From Sphingomonas sanxanigenens DSM 19645 = NX02 (GTDB lineage: Bacteria; Pseudomonadota; Alphaproteobacteria; Sphingomonadales; Sphingomonadaceae): a stretch of 64,000 bases of DNA. Below, one piece after another: positions 32,718-40,640 of this stretch. Each line of letters starts with the position of its first letter. Positions within the stretch are counted from its first letter, which is position 1. The position numbers and the translations under genes are program-made. The notes beneath the pieces were generated by a model, which was not told the origin of the DNA, made no database searches, and saw only the letters and a list, made by a program, of their open reading frames with translations. The stretch is taken from assembly GCF_000512205.2 (NCBI RefSeq), contig NZ_CP006644.1:2474520-2538519 (forward strand). Direction: 5' to 3'.

Positions 32718-33128
32718 ATGAAGATTTTCTACAAAACCCGCGCTACCGCCACCGGCGGCCGTTCCGGCCGTACCGCGCTGGACGACGGCAGCCTCGCACT
32801 GGACATGGCCATGCCCGGCTCCGGCAAGACCGGAGCCAACCCCGAGCAGCTTTTTGCGATGGGCTACGCCGCCTGCTTCGACAACGCATTGCCCGTGGCC
32901 GCCAAGCAATTGGGACTGGCGCCGACCGCCACACGCACCTCGGTGGAAGTGGGCATTGGCCAGACCGCCGCCGGCGGTTACGCGCTGGACGTGGACTTGC
33001 ATGTGGAAGTCCATGGACTGGACCAATCGGCCGCACGCAAGCTGGTGGAAGCCACCCACCAGGTGTGCCCGTATTCAAATGCCACGCGCGGCAACATCGA
33101 GGTGCGCCTGCACGTATCCGTAGCCTGA
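32718..33128 (+). CDS. Organic hydroperoxide resistance protein, Ohr/OsmC family
   Basis: A 136-residue thiol peroxidase. The two redox cysteines are in GYAACFDNAL (Cys53) and THQVCPYSNATRGNI (Cys117), as in Ohr. Arg in ATGGRSGRTALDDG completes the usual active-site pattern. Ohr reduces organic and fatty-acid hydroperoxides using lipoylated partners (family knowledge). AGGAG precedes ATG 32718. No OhrR is present; the TetR at the head of the cluster may serve instead. Confidence 0.93.
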   Translation: MKIFYKTRATATGGRSGRTALDDGSLALDMAMPGSGKTGANPEQLFAMGYAACFDNALPVAAKQLGLAPTATRTSVEVGIGQTAAGGYALDVDLHVEVHGLDQSAARKLVEATHQVCPYSNATRGNIEVRLHVSVA

Positions 33129-33144
33129 ACAGGAGAAAACCAGC

Positions 33145-34122
33145 ATGCGCAGCGCCATCCATACTGCATTCGGCGAACCCGCCGAAGTCCTCGAACTCGG
33201 CGACCGTCCGATACCGCAACCCGGACCAGGCGAAGTCCGCGTCAAGACCACGCTTGCGCCGATTCACAACCACGACCTGTGGACGATCCGGGGCCGCTAC
33301 GGCTATAGGCCGGACCTCCCCGCAATTGGCGGCAGCGAGGCGGTTGGCATCGTAGATGCGCTTGGCGATGACGTCGAAGGCGTCTCCAACGGCCAGCGGG
33401 TAGCTGTTGCTTCGGTGCATGGCACCTGGGCAGAATATTTCCTTGCCCCCGCACGGCTGCTGGTACCGATGCCGGAAGCCATCCCGGACGAAACCGCGGC
33501 GCAGCTCATTGCCATGCCCCTGAGCGCGTTGATGCTGCTGGAGTTCCTCGAGGTCGACCAGGGTCAGTGGATCGTCCAGAACGCGGCCAATGGTGCGGTC
33601 GGCAAAACCTTGGCGATGCTGGCCGCCGCGCGTGGAATAAATGTGCTCAATCTGGTGCGCCGTGATGCTGGTGTGGATGAACTGGCGGCCCTGGGCATTG
33701 ATCATGTCGTTTCCACCGCGCAGCCCGAGTGGCAGGAAATTGCCCGCGCCATTCTTGGCTCCGGGCTGGCGCGCGCGGGAATCGATTCCATTGGTGGCGC
33801 CGCCAGCGCGGCGTTGTTGGGATTGCTGGGCGAAGGCGGGACACTCGTTTCCTTCGGCACGATGGCTGGAGAGCCGATGCAAATCGACTCCGGCTCGCTC
33901 ATCTTCAAGCAGGCCACGGTCAAGGGCTTCTGGGGCAGCAAGGTTAGCCTGGCCATGTCGGCGGACGACAAACGTCGCCTGGTGGGTGAACTCTTGCAGC
34001 GTACGCTGGCCGGTGAGCTGCTGCTGCCAGTGGAGGCCGTCTACGACCTCGCCGATGCCGCCCAGGCCGCTGCGGCCAGCTTGCAGCCGGCCCGTAAAGG
34101 CAAGGTCTTGCTGAGGCCGTAA
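33145..34122 (+). CDS. Zinc-independent MDR-family quinone/enoyl oxidoreductase
   Basis: A 325-residue medium-chain dehydrogenase/reductase. The GroES-like N-terminal half (PQPGPGEVRVKTTLAPIHNHDLWTIRGRYG, then GSEAVGIVDALGDDVEG) precedes the NADPH-binding half (WIVQNAANGAVGKTLAMLAAARGINVLNLVRRD, about residues 130-170). Catalytic zinc ligands are not evident, favouring the quinone oxidoreductase/2-enoyl reductase type. It is last in the cluster; 16 bp separate it from the Ohr stop. Probable role: NADPH-dependent reduction of quinones or alpha,beta-unsaturated carbonyls. Confidence 0.87.
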   Translation: MRSAIHTAFGEPAEVLELGDRPIPQPGPGEVRVKTTLAPIHNHDLWTIRGRYGYRPDLPAIGGSEAVGIVDALGDDVEGVSNGQRVAVASVHGTWAEYFLAPARLLVPMPEAIPDETAAQLIAMPLSALMLLEFLEVDQGQWIVQNAANGAVGKTLAMLAAARGINVLNLVRRDAGVDELAALGIDHVVSTAQPEWQEIARAILGSGLARAGIDSIGGAASAALLGLLGEGGTLVSFGTMAGEPMQIDSGSLIFKQATVKGFWGSKVSLAMSADDKRRLVGELLQRTLAGELLLPVEAVYDLADAAQAAAASLQPARKGKVLLRP

Positions 34123-34225
34123 GCGAGTTGAGGGCCGGGAAGTGCAAAAGAGTGGATCTGAGGCAACGCTGGTCAAGCCGCTGTCGTAGCCCAGTTCTGG
34201 AGTGCGCCCCTGCGGGTAGACAGGA

Positions 34226-34440
34226 TCAGGCTACGGATTTGACTGTGAGCCGGGCGTGTTGATCCTCGAACTGCTGCGGACTGAGATAGCCGAGCGCAGA
34301 GTGCAATCGGCTGGCGTTGTAGCCCTGATCGATGAAGCGCGTAAGGTCGGCAGTGATGTCTTCGAAAATCTCGTAGGCCATCGGATAGACAGCCCCGACC
34401 TTGAGCGTTTCACGAAGCTCTCGGCCTTGGCGTTATCCTA
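34226..34440 (-). pseudogene. IS3-family OrfB C-terminal relic
   Basis: The minus strand encodes [20 protein letters not shown] and [15 protein letters not shown], ending [11 protein letters not shown] at 34226: the last 60 or so residues of an IS3 OrfB. Everything upstream is replaced by an IS256 relic. Confidence 0.75.
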
Positions 34441-34486
34441 CGGATGGGACTATCAGTAATTTTGTGCGCGGGGCCGGTTATCGTCA

Positions 34487-34935
34487 TCAGATGACGAACC
34501 GTTCGCCGAAGATCACGGCGAACTGGGTTTTTGCCTCCGACCACTCGCGCGGCGGCCGTTTCCATTCCTCGGCCGCCTTGTTGAGGACGGAGGTATAGTA
34601 GCTTCATCGCGGCATCGTCACCGGGGAGGTGGCCGCGGGTTCGCACGGCACGGCGCAGCTTCGAGTTGAGCGCCTCGATCGCGTTGGTGGTGTAGATGAT
34701 CCGGCGCACGCCTTGCGGGAAGGTGAAGAACGGGATCACCTGGTCCCAGTGACGCCGCCAGCTCTGGGCGATCGCCGGATGCCGCTTGCCCCAATGGCCG
34801 GCCTCGAACGCGTCGAGCGCCGCCAGGCCGGTCTCGGCCGTCTCGGCACGATAGACAGCGCGCAGCGCGCTCGCGATCGGCTTGCGTTCCTTCCATGACG
34901 CAAAGCTCATGCTGTTCCTGAGCAGGTGGCCAGCG
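34487..34935 (-). pseudogene. IS256-family (mutator-type) transposase C-terminal relic
   Basis: HLLRNSMSFASWKERK at the start, then FPQGVRRIIYTTNAIEALNS and RRAVRTRGHLPGDDAAMKLLY, are the C-terminal part of an IS256 transposase with the last catalytic Glu in AIEALNS. An extra C near 34597 shifts the frame; corrected, it ends FAVIFGERFVI at 34487. The first two catalytic Asp residues are missing. Confidence 0.85.
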
Positions 34936-34948
34936 GCCGGGCTACGAA

Positions 34949-35650
34949 TTAGCCCTGCGTGCTGTGTCGGTTTGTCTCCATCGCCAGAGCAAGCAACTTG
35001 ACGATCGCGGGATCGCGATTTCCGGGCAACCAGACGGCCGAGAAGGCGATGGCGTCAGGCTCGTCGTGGACCGGCAGGAAGACGACGTTCGCCATGTTGA
35101 AGGCTGCGCCTTCCTCGGCGAAGAGCGAGACACCATGCCCGGCTGCGATCATCGACAAGAGTGCGCTGCGGCCCACATCGACGCGGCGGATTGCCGGTGT
35201 CGGCCATTTTCCGGCGGAGCGTAGCAGGATCAGATCGAGAACCTGCGGTCCTGTGCCGCTATAGCGGATGAGAAATGTTTCCTGTGCAAGTTGCCGCCAT
35301 CCCACTTCCGATAGTGCTGCCAGCGGATGCCCGGCCGACAGGGCGACCATCAGACGGTCGCGCCAGATTACTCGGGAGCTGAGGTCGTGGATTTCGTGGG
35401 TGCAGGCCATGAAGGCGAGATCCAGCCTGCTTTCACGCAACATGATCTGGGCTTCGCGCGCCGTGCATTCGGCGATGTCCAGGCGAATGCACGGATGCTC
35501 GGTGTGGAAATGCTCGAACAGACGGTCGAGGAAGCAACCCGGCGTGAGGGCATGGACCCCGATGCGTAGGTTGCCTTCCTCGCCGCGCGCCTGCATCCCG
35601 GCTGTAATAATTGCGAAGTCGATTATACCGAGGGCATCACTGATCTGATC
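34949..35650 (-). pseudogene. LysR regulator, C-terminal part split off by IS66
   Basis: The effector domain of the LysR gene that starts at 38415: ISDALGIIDFAIITAGMQAR, HALTPGCFLDRLFEHFHTEH and LLRSAGKWPTPAIRRVDVGR. Joined to 38140-38415 after removal of the IS66 element and one 8-bp duplication, it gives 325 residues, close to the paralogue at 22795. Alone it lacks the DNA-binding domain and is presumably not functional. Confidence 0.88.
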
Positions 35651-35709
35651 GTAAGCGTGGCCTGAGGGCCGCCTTGCCCGTTTGGCCGTAGCCGGGATGC
35701 TTATCGTCT

Positions 35710-36147
35710 TTGACGAGGGCGCGGGCGGTGCGGGAGGTTTTCGGTTCTGAGACTGGTCGTACGAGCGCTCGTACGACTGGTCGTGTGGAGGTGGTCGGCC
35801 GGGTATCGGGCCGACGGAGCTGGTCGGACGCGGAGAAGCTGGAGATCCTGGCCGAGGCGTTCCGGCCGGGCGTGCGGGTCCGTGATGTCATCGCCCGGCG
35901 CGAGGTGTCGAGCAGCCTGATCTATACGTGGCGCAAGCAGGCGCGGCTGGGCAAGCTGGGCGGGGTCGCGCCTGCGCTGCCGGCATTCGCCGAGGTGCGC
36001 GTGGCCGATGTCGCCGCACCTGCGCCGCAGCCGGCGACATCCACGTCTGGCCTCATCTGCATCGAATTTCCGGGTGGCGTCCGAGTGAGCGTGGACGGGT
36101 CGGTGGACGCCGGCGCGCTGGCGCGAGTGTTGTCGGTGCTGCGTTGA
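35710..36147 (+). CDS. tnpA: IS66-family accessory protein TnpA
   Basis: A 145-residue IS66 orf1 product with an N-terminal helix-turn-helix: WSDAEKLEILAEAFRPGVRVRDVIARREVSSSLIYTWRKQAR (residues 38-79), then a C-terminal GLICIEFPGGVRVSVDG domain. Start TTG 35710. It is required with TnpB and TnpC for transposition, although only TnpC is catalytic. Confidence 0.9.
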   Translation: MTRARAVREVFGSETGRTSARTTGRVEVVGRVSGRRSWSDAEKLEILAEAFRPGVRVRDVIARREVSSSLIYTWRKQARLGKLGGVAPALPAFAEVRVADVAAPAPQPATSTSGLICIEFPGGVRVSVDGSVDAGALARVLSVLR

Positions 36148-36491
36148 GCCCCACGCCGTTGCCGACGCGGGTGTTCCTGGCGTGTGGCGTCACCGACATG
36201 CGCAAAGGGTTCGATGGCCTGGCGGTACTGGTGCAGCAGGTGCTGGCCCAGAACCCGCACTCGGGCGCGTTGTTCGCGTTCCGGGGCAAGCGGGGTCATC
36301 TGGTCAAGCTGCTGTGGTTCGATGGGCAAGGCCTGTGCCTGTTCTCCAAGCGGCTCGACCGGGGTCGGTTCGTCTGGCCGGTGACCGCGACGGGCACGGT
36401 GACGCTGACGCCGGCACAATTGTCGATGCTGCTGGAGGGCATCGACTGGCGTCGCCCAGAGCGGACGTTCACGCCGACGCTGGCGGGGTGA
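36144..36491 (+). CDS. tnpB: IS66-family accessory protein TnpB
   Basis: A 115-residue IS66 Orf2: VFLACGVTDMRKGFDGLAVLVQQVLAQNPHSGALFAFRGKRG is the family hallmark, followed by LLWFDGQGLCLFSKRL. It starts at TTG 36144, overlapping the tnpA stop. It is not related to the RNA-guided nuclease also called TnpB. Confidence 0.93.
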   Translation: MSPTPLPTRVFLACGVTDMRKGFDGLAVLVQQVLAQNPHSGALFAFRGKRGHLVKLLWFDGQGLCLFSKRLDRGRFVWPVTATGTVTLTPAQLSMLLEGIDWRRPERTFTPTLAG

Positions 36492-36531
36492 AAACGGCGG
36501 TTTTGCGACGCTTTTTCTCGCCCGTCGATGC

Positions 36532-38106
36532 GTGATCTGTTATGAAATGCGGGTGCTGGAAGCGCCTGTTTCCCCTGCTGATGCCACCGCGCGGATCGCC
36601 GCGCTGGAGGCATCGCTCGCCCGGGCGAATGCCGCGCTCGCCGCCCGCGATCTGCTCATCGACACGTTGCGCGGGCAGATCGCCCGACTGCGGCGGATGC
36701 AGTTCGGTGCCTCCTCCGAGAAGTTGGGCCGCGAGATCGAACAGCTCGAGCTGGCGCTGGAAGAGCTGGAAACGGAGCGGGATGTTTCCGAAGTCGAGAC
36801 TGCGGCGCCTGGAGTAGCGCCGCGCCTGGCACCGGTCCGCAGTCTGCCGGAGCATCTGCCGCGCGAGGAGGTCGTCCACGAGCCGGCGTCCGGTATCTGC
36901 ACCTGCCCGGACTGCGGTGGTGCGCTGCGCCGGCTGGGCGTGGACGCGCACGAGATGCTCGACATCGTGCCGGTGCGCTGGCGGGTCGTGCGCAACGTCC
37001 GCCCCAAATACAGCTGCCGGTCTTGCGAGAAGATCGTCCAGGCACCCGCGCCGGTCAGCGCTGTGGCGCGGGGCAAGGCGACCTTCGCGACGCTGGCGCA
37101 CGTCGTCGTCTCCAAGTTCGACCACCATCTGCCGTTGTACCGCCAGGCCGAGATGATGGCCGCGCAGGGGCTCGAGATCGACCGCTCGACGCTCGCGGGC
37201 TGGGCCGGGCAAGCTGCAGCACTGCTCGACCCGGTGGTCAGCCGTATCCGTGACGAGGTGCTCAAGGCCGACAAGATCCATGCCGACGACACGCCGGTGC
37301 CGGTGCTCGACCCCGGCCGTGGCAAGACCGCGACCGGGCGGCTGTGGGTGTACGCCGCCGACGACCAGGCGTCCGGCAGCACGACACCGCCCGCAACATG
37401 GTATCGCTTCACGCCCGACCGCACCGCGGCGCACCCGCAGGCGCATCTCGCCGGCTTTCGCGGCTTTCTCCAGGCCGATGCCTATGCGGGCTATGACGCC
37501 CTGTACCGCGGTGGCGTCACAGAGGTGGCATGCTGGGCACACTTCCGGCGCAAGGTGTTCGACCTGCACGAGCGCCTCTCCACGCCGCTGACCACCGATA
37601 TCCTGGAGCGCATCGGCGCGCTCTATGCCGTCGAGGCGGAGGTGCGTGGTCAGCCGCCGGATGTACGCCGTCGAGCGCGACAGGAACGAAGCCAGTCGCT
37701 GGTCGACGCCTTGCGCGAGGTGCTCGACGCTGCCCTTCGCCGCCTGTCGCCCAAGTCCGACATGGCCAAAGCCATCGCCTATGGCACCAAACGCTGGCCG
37801 GCGCTGTGCCGCTTCCTGGGTGACGGGCGTCTGGAGATCGACAACAACATCGCGGAGCGGGCCCTGCGCGGCGTCGCCGTGGGAAGGCGCAACTGGCTGT
37901 TCGCGGGTTCGCGCGCAGGCGGCGAGCGAGCCGCCGCCATCTACACCGTCATCCAGACCTGCAAGGCCAACGGCGTCGACCCGCAGGCCTATATCGCCGA
38001 TGTCATCGCCAGGGTCGCCGGCGACTGGCCCGCCACCCGCTGGGACGAGCTGATGCCGTGGAACTGGGTGCCCCAGACAGATCAGCCAACAGCCCAAGCC
38101 GCATAA
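36532..38106 (+). CDS. tnpC: IS66-family transposase TnpC
   Basis: A 524-residue DDE transposase. An N-terminal coiled coil (RIAALEASLARANAALAARD to RRMQFGASSEKLG) carries the usual FGxxSE box. A zinc-binding domain follows (CTCPDCGGALR and YSCRSCEKI). The catalytic core has HADDTPVPVL (Asp), FLQADAYAGYDALY (Asp) and DNNIAERALRGVAVGRRNWLFAGS (Glu). Length and motifs are complete. Confidence 0.95.
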   Translation: MICYEMRVLEAPVSPADATARIAALEASLARANAALAARDLLIDTLRGQIARLRRMQFGASSEKLGREIEQLELALEELETERDVSEVETAAPGVAPRLAPVRSLPEHLPREEVVHEPASGICTCPDCGGALRRLGVDAHEMLDIVPVRWRVVRNVRPKYSCRSCEKIVQAPAPVSAVARGKATFATLAHVVVSKFDHHLPLYRQAEMMAAQGLEIDRSTLAGWAGQAAALLDPVVSRIRDEVLKADKIHADDTPVPVLDPGRGKTATGRLWVYAADDQASGSTTPPATWYRFTPDRTAAHPQAHLAGFRGFLQADAYAGYDALYRGGVTEVACWAHFRRKVFDLHERLSTPLTTDILERIGALYAVEAEVRGQPPDVRRRARQERSQSLVDALREVLDAALRRLSPKSDMAKAIAYGTKRWPALCRFLGDGRLEIDNNIAERALRGVAVGRRNWLFAGSRAGGERAAAIYTVIQTCKANGVDPQAYIADVIARVAGDWPATRWDELMPWNWVPQTDQPTAQAA

Positions 38107-38139
38107 ACTGCGGTCCTCACGCCACGCTTACATCTGATC

Positions 38140-38415
38140 GACAAAATGGCGACCTGCTTCGGTCAGCCGGACGCCGCGCGTGTTGCGATCGAAAAGAACG
38201 ACGCCAAGGTCTTCCTCAAGCGCCCTGATCCGCTGGCTGACACTCGACTGGCTGGTGCTGAGCATTCGCGCTGCGCGATGGAAGCTGAGATACTCGGCTA
38301 CGGCCAATGTCTGGATCAGGGCGACCATTGGAAAGCGCCCGCAACGCAAAAGCGTATGCTCGATCGTCGTCGGCTGCTTTACGCTACCCCGCTTATGAAC
38401 TTGCCGGCGACGCAT
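38140..38415 (-). pseudogene. LysR regulator, N-terminal DNA-binding part (split by IS66)
   Basis: [11 protein letters not shown], then [20 protein letters not shown] and [20 protein letters not shown]: the winged HTH of a LysR protein, cut after RHFVDQ by the IS66 element. ATG 38415 lies 3 bp after the LLM oxidoreductase stop, so translation is coupled. The conserved extension before MVALIQ supports this start here and in the paralogue at 22795. The effector part is at 34949-35650. Confidence 0.88.
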
Positions 38416-38418
38416 GGG

Positions 38419-39414
38419 TCATGGCCCAATCGCCGCCGCCGGGAAATGGGGAAGAACGTGCTCGGCCAACTCGTCGAGCACTTCATCCATTGGTCGCCGG
38501 AGTGGTTTGAGATTAAGGGCGACATGGGAGACACCTTCGTCCTGTTGCCGTTTCCATAGTTCAACCAGCGCGCGGCGACCGATGCGGATGCCTCGCACGA
38601 ACTGCAACGAGGCATTGGGGTCAGAGTCGAGATCGAAGAAGGTGCCATATCCGTAAGGTTTGAAGACGGCGTCCGGTGTGGCTGCACGCCATCTGCCGAT
38701 GACCTCCGGGAGCCGCCCGAAATCGCTTAGGTGCCAAATCCAGCCGTCCATGTTGGCGGCAAGCCAGGCGATGTCTTGGCCGGCCCGACCAATCGCGATC
38801 AGCGGCAGGCGCGCGCCGACCGGCTTGGGCACAAGGTTGAGGCTGCCGTCGAGACGACCATAGTGCTGTGACTGAAAGATGCCGAAGTCGCTTTCCGTGG
38901 ACGCCCGGATCATGGACAGAGCATCGCGGAATCGTTCCGCACTGTTGTCGAACGGCAGTCCGAAGGTCGGATATTCAGCCGGGCGGTCGCCCGTGGACAC
39001 GCCGAGCAGCAAGCGACCATGGGATAGCTGATCGACGCTTGCCGCCTGTTTGGCGACAATCAGGGGATCGCGCAGAGGGAGCACGATGCCTGCCGTGCCG
39101 ATTGTGATGCTTTTCGTCTGCGCTGTCAGCCAGCCCGCATACACCATCGGGTCGATGACCTGCCCGATGTCGCCAAATCCGGGGTCGAGAAACGGAACAT
39201 CACGCAGCCAGATGGCGGAGAAGCCGAGTTCGTCGGCCTTCCGCACCATTGCCGTATGATCCCGCAGCGTCGGCCCCGGCGAGGATGGATAGCCTTCGAG
39301 CGGCGCCATGAAGCCGAACGTCAGCCGCCCGGGCTGGAACAGGCGATTGTATGCGGCGTGATCTTCGATTCCTGCCGGCCGCTTCCAATCAAGATTCGCT
39401 TCCGGGCGGCTCAT
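38419..39414 (-). CDS. LLM-class flavin-dependent oxidoreductase
   Basis: A 331-residue bacterial-luciferase-like TIM-barrel monooxygenase. Signature parts are MVRKADELGFSAIWLRDVPFLDPGFGDIGQV, TKSITIGTAGIVLPLRDPLIVAKQAASVDQLSHGRLLLGVSTGDRPAEYP, and ARLPLIAIGRAGQDIAWLA. Such enzymes use FMNH2 or F420 to oxidise small organic or sulfur compounds; the substrate is unknown. The start overlaps the MFS gene stop and the stop is 3 bp from LysR, so the four minus-strand genes form one operon. Confidence 0.9.
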   Translation of the reverse strand: MSRPEANLDWKRPAGIEDHAAYNRLFQPGRLTFGFMAPLEGYPSSPGPTLRDHTAMVRKADELGFSAIWLRDVPFLDPGFGDIGQVIDPMVYAGWLTAQTKSITIGTAGIVLPLRDPLIVAKQAASVDQLSHGRLLLGVSTGDRPAEYPTFGLPFDNSAERFRDALSMIRASTESDFGIFQSQHYGRLDGSLNLVPKPVGARLPLIAIGRAGQDIAWLAANMDGWIWHLSDFGRLPEVIGRWRAATPDAVFKPYGYGTFFDLDSDPNASLQFVRGIRIGRRALVELWKRQQDEGVSHVALNLKPLRRPMDEVLDELAEHVLPHFPAAAIGP

Positions 39415-40640
39415 GGCTGATCCTCCGCCTCGGCCAGATTGCGGCCGACGAAGAAGCCCCCGGCGACGGCAATGACTGCGAGAGCGACGGCGAAGCAGAT
39501 CGCGCCCGTTGCCAGTCCGGCTCGATCAATGACCAGGCCCGTCGCCATCGGCATGAGGCCGGCGGGGATATAGCCGCCGATGTTGAGGACGGCGTTGGCT
39601 TCGGCGCGGCGTTCGGCAGGGACATGCAGCCCGATAAGCGTCAGCCCGCCGAGTTGACCGAGACCCTGGCCGCTACCGGCGAGCAGCGCCGCGACGATCA
39701 GGGCCACGGCACTGGAAGCCGCGACGGCGATCCCGATCCCGACCATGGACAGCACGGTCGCGCTCGCGCCGAGCAGGAAGATCGTGCGCACGGGACGGCT
39801 GCGAGCGAGGAATTGCACGCCCGTCGCCGTCAGGAACATCCCGCAGGCCATGGCGCCAGCGATCAGCGGGCTTGCCACGCCGATCAGGCGGGAGAGCAGC
39901 GAAGGGCCGAGCGACAGCACGAACGATGTGGCGGTGATCCCCGGCCCGAACACGGCGATGCCGAAGGCAAGGTGTCGGCGGTTGGGCTGTGGAACGCTCG
40001 GCAAACGCAGCCGCCATGCAGCGCTGGCCGTGGGCGTGCCCTCTCGCAGCGGCAGGAGGAATACCAATAGCGTCGCGCTGGCAAGGATCGCGAGTTCGGC
40101 GCCGAAGATCGGCAGGATCGGTTCGGGCAGCGCAAGCGCGAGACTACCGGCCAGCAGCGGGCCGAGGCCCGCGCCGAGGACCATCGAGACCGAAGCGAGC
40201 AACGATGCTTGCCGCCGCCGATCCGGTCCGCCCAGATCGACGACGGACGCCATGCCCGCCGACACCGCCGCGCCGACCGCGATGCCGGACAGGAATCTTG
40301 CGATCAGCAACATGATTACCGATTGCGCGCCGGCAAAGAGCAGACATGCTATGATCGCGGCGGCCAAGCCGGGCACGAGGACGGGCCTGCGTCCGAAGCG
40401 GTCGGATAGCTGTCCGACGACCAGAAGAGTCAGGAGAAGCCCGAGGATGTATGCGGCAAAGATCGCCGTCAGCATGGTCGAGGAAAAGTCGATGCTGGAC
40501 TGCCAGCGGACGTAGAGTGGCGTCGCGGAGTTGGAAAGAATGAATATCGCGGTGACGATCCACGCCGCCGCCCACATACGCCAGACCGATCTATCGTTTT
40601 TTTTGCCGTGGAGGATGACGAAGCGATGGTCATGCGCCAT
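39411..40640 (-). CDS. MFS transporter (DHA1-like)
   Basis: About 409 residues with twelve hydrophobic segments. The MFS loop motif is VVGQLSDRFGRRPVLVPGL after helix 2, and RFLSGIAVGAAVSAGMASVVD is helix 4-like. It probably exports a small hydrophobic compound or drug. ATG 40640 is used; ATG 40661 would add MSGHMTR and overlap the previous gene more. Overlap with both neighbours shows an operon. Confidence 0.87.
   Translation of the reverse strand: MAHDHRFVILHGKKNDRSVWRMWAAAWIVTAIFILSNSATPLYVRWQSSIDFSSTMLTAIFAAYILGLLLTLLVVGQLSDRFGRRPVLVPGLAAAIIACLLFAGAQSVIMLLIARFLSGIAVGAAVSAGMASVVDLGGPDRRRQASLLASVSMVLGAGLGPLLAGSLALALPEPILPIFGAELAILASATLLVFLLPLREGTPTASAAWRLRLPSVPQPNRRHLAFGIAVFGPGITATSFVLSLGPSLLSRLIGVASPLIAGAMACGMFLTATGVQFLARSRPVRTIFLLGASATVLSMVGIGIAVAASSAVALIVAALLAGSGQGLGQLGGLTLIGLHVPAERRAEANAVLNIGGYIPAGLMPMATGLVIDRAGLATGAICFAVALAVIAVAGGFFVGRNLAEAEDQP

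Larger units (their letters stand above)
35651..38131 (+). mobile_element. IS66-family insertion sequence (tnpA-tnpB-tnpC)
   Basis: A complete 2481-bp element. The ends are GTAAGCGTGGC on the left and its complement GCCACGCTTAC on the right, and both flanks carry ATCTGATC (35643-35650 and 38132-38139), the 8-bp target duplication normal for IS66. All three genes are intact and overlap or follow closely. It splits a LysR gene. Confidence 0.95.

Noticed and set aside
36144-36491. TnpB as an RNA-guided nuclease with a guide RNA
   Set aside because: This is the 115-residue IS66 Orf2 TnpB, unrelated to IS200/IS605 TnpB; no RuvC motifs.
36469-38097. 542-codon open frame on the minus strand inside the IS66 element
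   Set aside because: It lies antisense to tnpC, has no recognisable motif and follows from the high GC at third positions of tnpC.
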